20,211 bases of DNA from positions 1-20,211 of the forward strand of contig JAJZIF010000015.1 in NCBI GenBank assembly GCA_021810735.1, written 5' to 3'. Every line of letters begins with the position of its first letter. The stretch's first letter is position 1. The stretch is from Acidobacteriota bacterium (GTDB taxonomy: Bacteria; Acidobacteriota; Terriglobia; Terriglobales; Acidobacteriaceae). The translations under genes and the position numbers were made by a program. The notes under the pieces were generated by a model. That model saw nothing but the letters and a program-made list of their open reading frames with translations. It did no database searches and had not been told where the DNA came from. Shown here piece by piece: positions 16,236 through 20,211 of the stretch.

Positions 16236-16694
16236 TCAGTGGGTTGCGGATTGTGCGATGCTATCGAGCTTCTTATCGAGCATCTTCGCCATCATACTGA
16301 TCTTGGGATTGTTGAATTGATCCAACTCCGCTGACGGCCTGTCATAACTGACGTACGTGCGCCCGTTCTTTCCCTGATACACAAAAATACGTGCGGGGAT
16401 GAAGAGCCCAACAGCGTGATCGACACTGAAGAGTTTCTTGCCGACGTTGGGGTTGCCTACAAGGAAGGCCTCGCCATTCATGTGAAGGCCGGTCATGGAA
16501 AGGACATGCCCTTGGTTGATATGTCCCATCACCATCAGGCCATTCTGGCTGGTCGCGGACTTGAGCTTGGATATTGTCTGATTGAAGTTGTGTTGGCTTT
16601 CGACTTTGACGATAGAGCTTTGAGCCACTGCTATTCCGCTGAAGGCAAGAGTGGTCGCGGCAACAACAATGAGCATCAATAACTTACGTTTCAT
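16236..16694 (-). CDS. exported DUF302 domain protein
   Basis: This 152-residue periplasmic protein has signal peptide MKRKLLMLIVVAATTLAF with cleavage near AVA-Q (24/25). A DUF302 domain follows, with GLMVMGHINQGHV, EAFLVGNPNVGKKLF, GLFIPARIFVYQ and YVSYDRPSAEL. DUF302 proteins are small dimers found near metal and redox genes; their reaction is not known. Several Met and His residues (MVMGHINQGH, SMTGLHMNG) could bind soft metals. ATG 16694 is supported by GGAGG 6 nt upstream; the in-frame extension upstream lacks signal-peptide logic. It is the first gene of a two-gene unit with the membrane protein. Confidence 0.93.
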   Translation of the reverse strand: MKRKLLMLIVVAATTLAFSGIAVAQSSIVKVESQHNFNQTISKLKSATSQNGLMVMGHINQGHVLSMTGLHMNGEAFLVGNPNVGKKLFSVDHAVGLFIPARIFVYQGKNGRTYVSYDRPSAELDQFNNPKISMMAKMLDKKLDSIAQSATH

Positions 16695-16814
16695 AAGAGT
16701 CCTCCGGTAGACTTTGTGAGTTTTGGGTTCCACTGTCGCGCATTCCGTTGTCCAAGGGGATAAGGTATGCGCAGAGAAACCTGAATATAGATGTTGCAAC
16801 AATATGCCGACGCT

Positions 16815-16847
16815 TATAGGACGCTCCCCCTGAAGGGGCGTTCTATA
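16815..16847. repeat. 33-nt near-palindromic hairpin
   Basis: TATAGGACG pairs with CGTTCTATA (one G-T pair), then after a two-base bulge CT, CCCC pairs with GGGG around loop CTGAA. The stem is strong, but no T-tract follows on either strand. It lies 120 bp upstream of the DUF302 gene and may be a structured RNA, a protein-binding site or a miniature repeat end. Confidence 0.6.
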
Positions 16848-16948
16848 GGGTTAGTTTCAGGAGCGAGAGATTCATTACAGGAAAATCGAGCATACTGACG
16901 CAGAAAGGTGCTTTGGAGAGCTTGATCTGTTCCGCTTCAGGAAATTGA

Positions 16949-16979
16949 TTTTTGGGCTCCAATTCCCGGAGCCCAAAAA
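16949..16979. terminator. bidirectional Rho-independent terminator
   Basis: TTTTTGGGCTCC (16949-16960) and GGAGCCCAAAAA (16968-16979) are exact reverse complements around a 7-nt loop. The GC-rich stem is flanked by A-run and T-run, so it ends transcripts best on the minus strand and could serve both directions. It isolates the DUF302 unit from genes to its right. Confidence 0.8.
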
Positions 16980-17607
16980 CTTAGTTATTCAGAAGTTGTG
17001 GAGTAATCATCAACTACGTTTCATGTAAATGGGCGAAGCTGAAAGAGGAAGAGAAGGGGTGAGGTTGACATCGTAGTCGCCGCTTCACGCGAATTGTCTC
17101 CTCGTTAACGCGAGGCATGCTGCTGGTTGTGTTCTTCCTGTTGCGTTGACTCGCTGCCCCTATTCATATCGACCGGGACCCCAAAGTGTGTCTCTTTCTG
17201 TAAACCTTCGGAGCCTTTTAGTTACGCTTTTTCCGAATGGGCTAGGCAGCCTCACAACAGTGCGAAAACTGACAAAAGTCGGTACTGCCCCTGACGGGCG
17301 GAATAGCGCCTTTGTCACAAAGTTCTCATACTTCATGAACACTTCATGGACAGACCAGAGCAATTCGCCATAGATGATAAGGAAGTCCGGGGCGAGCCCA
17401 AATCCATGGCGCCACAGCGGACACCGCACACGCCTGTGAACGCCTGCGTGCCGACCAGGAGACACAGCAACGCGGATAAGAGGCCGAAATGTAACACAGG
17501 TGTGGATTATCCGACTGCTGTTCGATGCAACGAAATTGAATCCGTAAGCGAGTGTAAGAAAAGCGACCCGAGTGCGTCTGTATGAGTGAAAGGAGATAAA
17601 GCAACCT

Positions 17608-17739
17608 ATGTGGAACATGATGAACTACGGATGGTCGATGGCAGGTTGCCTGCTAATGTTTGTCGTACTGGTTCTGGCAGGCGCAGCGCTCGTCAAGTAT
17701 CTCTTCTTTGCCGACCGCAAACGTCCCACCGGTGGATAG
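17608..17739 (+). CDS. 43-residue single-pass membrane microprotein
   Basis: Start ATG 17608 follows AAGGAGAT at about 10 nt. The product begins MWNMMNYGWSMAGCLLMF, has one transmembrane helix (about residues 12-34), and ends in a basic cytosolic tail FFADRKRPTGG. The Met/Trp/Asn-rich N-terminus resembles small membrane proteins seen near copper/silver genes, where Met and Cys clusters bind soft metals. It lies 58 bp before the second microprotein in the same direction, probably one transcript. Function unknown. Confidence 0.68.
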   Translation: MWNMMNYGWSMAGCLLMFVVLVLAGAALVKYLFFADRKRPTGG

Positions 17740-17797
17740 ACGATGCAAGCCGCTGGCCACCTAGCATCGGCATCTAAGCTGAGAAGGGAGAAACACT

Positions 17798-17968
17798 ATG
17801 AATTGGGGAACTGTTGCATGGATCGTGATCGCTGCTGTTGCCATTTTCGTCATGATGCGCGGCTGTGGAGGGATGATGGGTGGAGGCTGCGGAATGACTC
17901 GCAATCGGAGCCAGGGAAAACCGACGAAGCCGGAACAGGAAGCGGAACAAACCCATAAGGGAGCCTGA
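17798..17968 (+). CDS. 56-residue membrane microprotein with Met/Gly/Cys-rich turn
   Basis: ATG 17798 follows AAGGGAGAA closely. The protein begins with a transmembrane helix (WGTVAWIVIAAVAIFVMM), followed by a metal-type cluster at 19-33 (MMRGCGGMMGGGCGM) with two Cys and six Met. A charged Lys/Glu-rich tail (GKPTKPEQEAEQTHKGA) ends it. The cluster could bind Cu(I), Ag(I) or Hg(II) at the membrane surface. No family name is claimed. It pairs with the 43-residue gene upstream, and the neighbouring DUF4396 gene converges from the right. Confidence 0.7.
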   Translation: MNWGTVAWIVIAAVAIFVMMRGCGGMMGGGCGMTRNRSQGKPTKPEQEAEQTHKGA

Positions 17969-18027
17969 AAGGCTGTTCCAGACATGCGTCATAGAAATGG
18001 GTGGGGCGGAGGAGGGCTCGTGGGCTG

Positions 18028-18062
18028 CGATTGGCCTGAACGCCCTGCTCTCAGACCAATCG
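18028..18062. terminator. hairpin between convergent microprotein and DUF4396 genes
   Basis: CGATTGGCCTGA (18028-18039) and TCAGACCAATCG (18051-18062) pair over 12 positions with one mismatch, around an 11-nt loop. It sits in the gap between genes that meet tail to tail, where a shared terminator is expected. The lack of a T-run lowers confidence. Confidence 0.45.
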
Positions 18063-18159
18063 GAAGATCGGGCGCTCCGCCTAGTTCCGCGACTGCGACG
18101 TTCTTATTTGTCTTCGTGGCTCGCAACAATCGGCCTGACCTTCAGGCATTTCTGAACAA

Positions 18160-18918
18160 CTATTGCGCGTACGGAGCAGTTTTCATCGCAGCGGCCATCT
18201 GATCGGGATCGACCATGGGCATTTTCTCCTTCCATCCCTGGCGGATGAGCCACGCGTTGGCTGGGACGGCGGTGGCGGTGCCCACCATCATTCCGATCTG
18301 CATCATAAACCAGAAAACCGCCAGACCCGGATCAAGATGCGGCGATGGAAACAGCAAGAAATGGACGATCGCCATCCAGGCGAACAAGCCAACCTCGAAG
18401 AGCGTGATGGCTATAGTATCGGCGCGCACCGCAGCGATAATGCCCTTTCGAAAAGAAAGCCCTCGCATCGGCACGATGGTGAAGTACTGAAATGCGATTC
18501 CCAAAGCGTAGGCAAAGGCGAAATCGAGGATCAGCCTCGAACCGAATTCGCCGGCAAAAAACAGTCCCAGAGTCGGAACGATGGATTCCGCAATCAGGTC
18601 GCCGATGCTGCACCCCGCTCCGCAGTGGTAGACCGCAAGGATGTTCTGAAATATGGTGGGCGGTTTGTCTTTGTATTTCTCCTGAATGGTTTTCATCTGC
18701 ATGGTCATGGGCTTTTTTTCCATCACCGGGAGCGCTTTCCTGTACATGAAAGCCGCTACCGGCCCCATGTAGAACCCGGTAATCGGCCAAACCAGGCCCA
18801 TGATCCACATCTTTTGCGGTCGGATAAGGGTATGGATCGCAATGCCAAGCGCACAGGCCAGACAGATGGAGATGTAAACCCATGCGAGGACGTGCAGCCA
18901 CTGCGGATAAAGCGCCAT
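18160..18918 (-). CDS. DUF4396 domain integral membrane protein
   Basis: This protein of about 252 residues has six or so transmembrane helices (for example LHVLAWVYISICLACALGIA, WIMGLVWPITGFYMGPVAAF and FFAGEFGSRLILDFAFAYAL). Counting from an upstream TTG at 18942, the motif HCGAGCSIGD lies at residues 106-114. The HCGAGC motif within a helix hairpin is the DUF4396 hallmark, and the paired Cys with His are good soft-metal ligands. Such proteins are often found beside copper or other metal genes. A Met-rich loop (MTMQMKT) precedes the motif. ATG 18918 is preferred over TTG 18942; neither has a clear Shine-Dalgarno. It lies 160 bp downstream of the Met-rich lipoprotein gene, same direction. 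Confidence 0.88.
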   Translation of the reverse strand: MALYPQWLHVLAWVYISICLACALGIAIHTLIRPQKMWIMGLVWPITGFYMGPVAAFMYRKALPVMEKKPMTMQMKTIQEKYKDKPPTIFQNILAVYHCGAGCSIGDLIAESIVPTLGLFFAGEFGSRLILDFAFAYALGIAFQYFTIVPMRGLSFRKGIIAAVRADTIAITLFEVGLFAWMAIVHFLLFPSPHLDPGLAVFWFMMQIGMMVGTATAVPANAWLIRQGWKEKMPMVDPDQMAAAMKTAPYAQ

Positions 18919-19077
18919 GACGTTTTGGATGCGCCTGTCCAATAAATCGTCAACTCCGAGTTACAAACAGCAGGATTCCACCCGATGCATGGACTTTGTT
19001 CATCTCAAAATTTGAACTTGTCGTGGCCCATAGTTCATCCCAGAACCTGCGAGATGATACCCATGAGATATCCCCGA

Positions 19078-19644
19078 TCACATTCCTCCACGCATCATCC
19101 CACGCATCATCGCCGGCATGCCATACTTGGCGAAGCGGCTCAGTTCCTGGGCATGCTCCTTGATCGCAGCCACCATCTCCGGGTCCGAGGAGGTCTCGGT
19201 CACCGCGACACCGTCGGTCAGGATGTTCAGTTTGCGTTGATATTTCGTTGAATTGGCGAACATCTGTGGCACGCTTTTGCTCATGGGGTAGGGGAAGGGG
19301 CGGTCCTGATCAACCCGCGCATACATCTCTACCACATGCTTTTTGATCAGCGCGGCCGTGGCGGGATCGGTGGATGTGGTCACGTCATGCACCCCGTTGG
19401 GCAGCTCCGTCACCTTGCGTTGAATCAGCTTGTGGTGTTCGAACAGTTCCATGCCGGTGCGCATCGGACCGCGCATGTTCTCCGGCGACATCATGCCGCC
19501 CATATCTCCGCCCATCATTCCGCCTCCCATCGGGTGATTGCCTTGGGTCTGGCCGCTGACGGACGCTTTACCACGCCCCGGTGAACATCCCAAAAGGGCT
19601 CCAAGAAAACCCACCAAGATAGTCACAAATGAGCGACGTTCCAT
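19078..19644 (-). CDS. Met-rich lipoprotein with duplicated domain
   Basis: This 188-residue exported lipoprotein has lipobox LLGC with acylated C20 after a short hydrophobic signal peptide. Residues 38-66 are Met/Gly-rich (PMGGGMMGGDMGGMM), and the end is MMRGMMRGGM, typical soft-metal binding composition. Two related units follow: about 74-110 (QRKVTELPNGVHDVTTSTDP, then LIKKHVVEMYARV) and about 135-172 (QRKLNILTDGVAVTETSSDP, then AIKEHAQELSRF). Each has a QRK-DGV-TSSDP pattern and a helix with one His. ATG 19644 with GAGAAG upstream. It is likely to be an envelope metal-binding protein, same direction as DUF4396. The exact function is unknown. Confidence 0.85.
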   Translation of the reverse strand: MERRSFVTILVGFLGALLGCSPGRGKASVSGQTQGNHPMGGGMMGGDMGGMMSPENMRGPMRTGMELFEHHKLIQRKVTELPNGVHDVTTSTDPATAALIKKHVVEMYARVDQDRPFPYPMSKSVPQMFANSTKYQRKLNILTDGVAVTETSSDPEMVAAIKEHAQELSRFAKYGMPAMMRGMMRGGM

Positions 19645-19840
19645 AATCTTCTCGTTTACGAGGTCCTACGGCCTCACGCAATCTATCCAGCCCGCAACCT
19701 GCCTGCTCCACAGCCCTGCCGTGGAGCCTACCGCCTCAGAAGCCTCTTGTCCTATTCATGCCATCTCCTTTTGGTTGAAAACACCTCTCCTCTTGCCATG
19801 AGGATCTCAAAAGCCTCGATATCCGTGTAGGACGCTTGTA

Positions 19841-19897
19841 CCTCAGAATTGGAGGCTTGGCGGAGTGATCCGCTTGGCAAGCGGTAAGGTTCTGAGG
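19841..19897. other. foldable segment, possible structured RNA
   Basis: CCTCAGAA (19841-19848) pairs with TTCTGAGG (19890-19897) as an 8-bp outer stem. Inside are GCGGA/TCCGC and CCGCTT-GGC-AAGCGG (19870-19884), giving a closed multi-hairpin fold. No known RNA family is recognised, and the strand is unclear. Confidence 0.4.
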
Positions 19898-20117
19898 AAT
19901 GGAGATCAGCATCCGGAGCGCTGGTGGCTGTTGCGGAGGCTTTGCTTTGAAGCGGAGGCCATCGCTTCATCTTCAGAATTGGAGACGTATGGTGTATGTC
20001 AGTTGCCGCAGGGGAACGAGCTCCGCCCGTAGACGCCCTCGCCTGAAGCGTAAAGTATGCTCCATCAAACTCAGGGACCAAACACCTAATTGCACGGAGC
20101 CTGTCGCTCTTTGTCGG

Positions 20118-20146
20118 TTGCTCACCCGACCGGCACTGCTTATAAT
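20118..20146 (+). promoter_or_regulatory. sigma-70-type promoter for the last gene
   Basis: TTGCTC (20118-20123) and TATAAT (20141-20146) are separated by exactly 17 bp, with a TGCT extended -10 context. The predicted start point (about 7 nt after the -10) falls at the ATG at 20154, so the mRNA would be leaderless or nearly so. Confidence 0.7.
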
Positions 20147-20153
20147 CCGTTGT

Positions 20154-20211
20154 ATGCTGCGAAAGACCGCATTCTGGATCTTGTTGGCTGTGATTGTAAG
20201 CGTGCAAGCGC
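20154..20211 (+). CDS. start of an exported protein, cut by the window end
   Basis: Nineteen codons are visible, reading MLRKTAFWILLAVIVSVQA. This is a typical Sec signal peptide: a basic N-terminus, one hydrophobic core and a likely cleavage site near VQA. No Shine-Dalgarno precedes the ATG, which follows a strong promoter by only 7 bases. The mature protein lies outside the window, so its function cannot be told. Confidence 0.6.
   Translation, partial: MLRKTAFWILLAVIVSVQA

Larger units (their letters stand above)
16695..17607. other. 913-bp region without a recognisable gene
   Basis: The first 40 bases carry the DUF302 promoter area, including GGAAC (16727-16731) and GTCTA (16708-16712) on the minus strand, 14 bp apart, reminiscent of ECF-type elements but with short spacing. 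Two strong hairpins follow (16815-16847 and 16949-16979). From 16980 on, frames on both strands are arginine-rich and family-less, and I judge them non-coding or decayed. The upstream region of the microprotein genes lies at its right end. Confidence 0.5.
19645..20153. other. non-coding region with repeats
   Basis: No gene is supported in these 509 bases. Present are GCTCCAC/GTGGAGC (19705-19711, 19721-19727), a 12-bp direct repeat TCAGAATTGGAG (19843-19854 and 19973-19984), the foldable segment at 19841-19897, and a promoter at its right end. A minus-strand frame spanning most of it has no recognisable product. Confidence 0.5.

Noticed and set aside
17160..17618. 152-codon minus-strand frame
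   Set aside because: It is arginine-rich, without domain, signal peptide or ribosome site, and overlaps the 43-residue microprotein start. A decayed gene cannot be excluded.
17984..18202. 72-codon plus-strand frame starting MRHRNGWGGGG
   Set aside because: The start is reminiscent of small metal-related proteins, but the rest is unlike any and overlaps the DUF4396 gene and the intergenic hairpin; at best a remnant.
19752..20207. 151-codon minus-strand frame
   Set aside because: It covers the promoter and start of the exported protein and is polar, with no recognisable product.

Overview
The window looks like a chromosomal segment of a soil-type, moderately GC-rich Gram-negative bacterium carrying an integrated genomic island. 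I favour Acidobacteriota. The basis is the style of the tmRNA and its tag (ANNQLAYAA), signal peptides and lipoproteins that imply an outer envelope, and the accessory gene families present. This taxonomic call is inference; no taxonomic marker was aligned.

Layout. (1) 1-961 is backbone: the 5' part of a tRNA-Leu(CAG) on the minus strand, a small HisKA-like ORF, and a complete tmRNA gene (ssrA, 612-961). (2) 962-3964 is the island entry: a tyrosine recombinase begins 77 bp past the tmRNA 3' end, so the tmRNA 3' end is the probable attachment site. A winged-helix excisionase-like protein, a LysR regulator and a small zinc-ribbon protein follow. No second att copy was seen, so the island should run past the right edge. 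(3) 4299-9297 is a mercury resistance locus: merR (+) diverges from a minus-strand operon merT - four-helix membrane protein - FAD/disulfide oxidoreductase - merP - merA, with a textbook MerR dyad between merR and merT. The oxidoreductase gene is split by a 568-bp IS200-type element. The insertion point can be read to the base, and removing the element restores a 450-codon frame. (4) 9581-10693 is a second, decaying MerR-controlled cassette: a MerR relative lacking one metal-site Cys, a frameshifted membrane-protein pseudogene and a thioredoxin-like remnant. (5) 10875-14004 is a plasmid/ICE-type operon: ArdC-like antirestriction/metallopeptidase protein, DUF6908 protein, and a long ParB-like protein, ending in a clear terminator. 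About 600 bp upstream of it are rich in inverted repeats. (6) 14609-15433 is an ECF-type sigma factor with a tiny zinc-finger anti-sigma candidate. (7) 15472-19644 is a probable metal/envelope-stress module: a polytopic membrane protein, an exported DUF302 protein, two Met/Gly/Cys-rich microproteins, a DUF4396 membrane protein with an HCGAGC motif, and a Met-rich lipoprotein with an internal duplication. (8) 19645-20211 is mostly non-coding, with a foldable segment and a strong promoter that appears to drive a leaderless exported protein cut by the window end.

How it works together. Hg(II) would be bound by MerP in the periplasm, passed by MerT through the inner membrane and reduced to Hg(0) by MerA using NADPH, with MerR switching the operon. 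The extra membrane protein and the broken oxidoreductase are non-canonical members of this operon. The right-hand module has Met/Cys-rich soft-metal chemistry suited to copper, silver or mercury handling; its function is inferred, not demonstrated.
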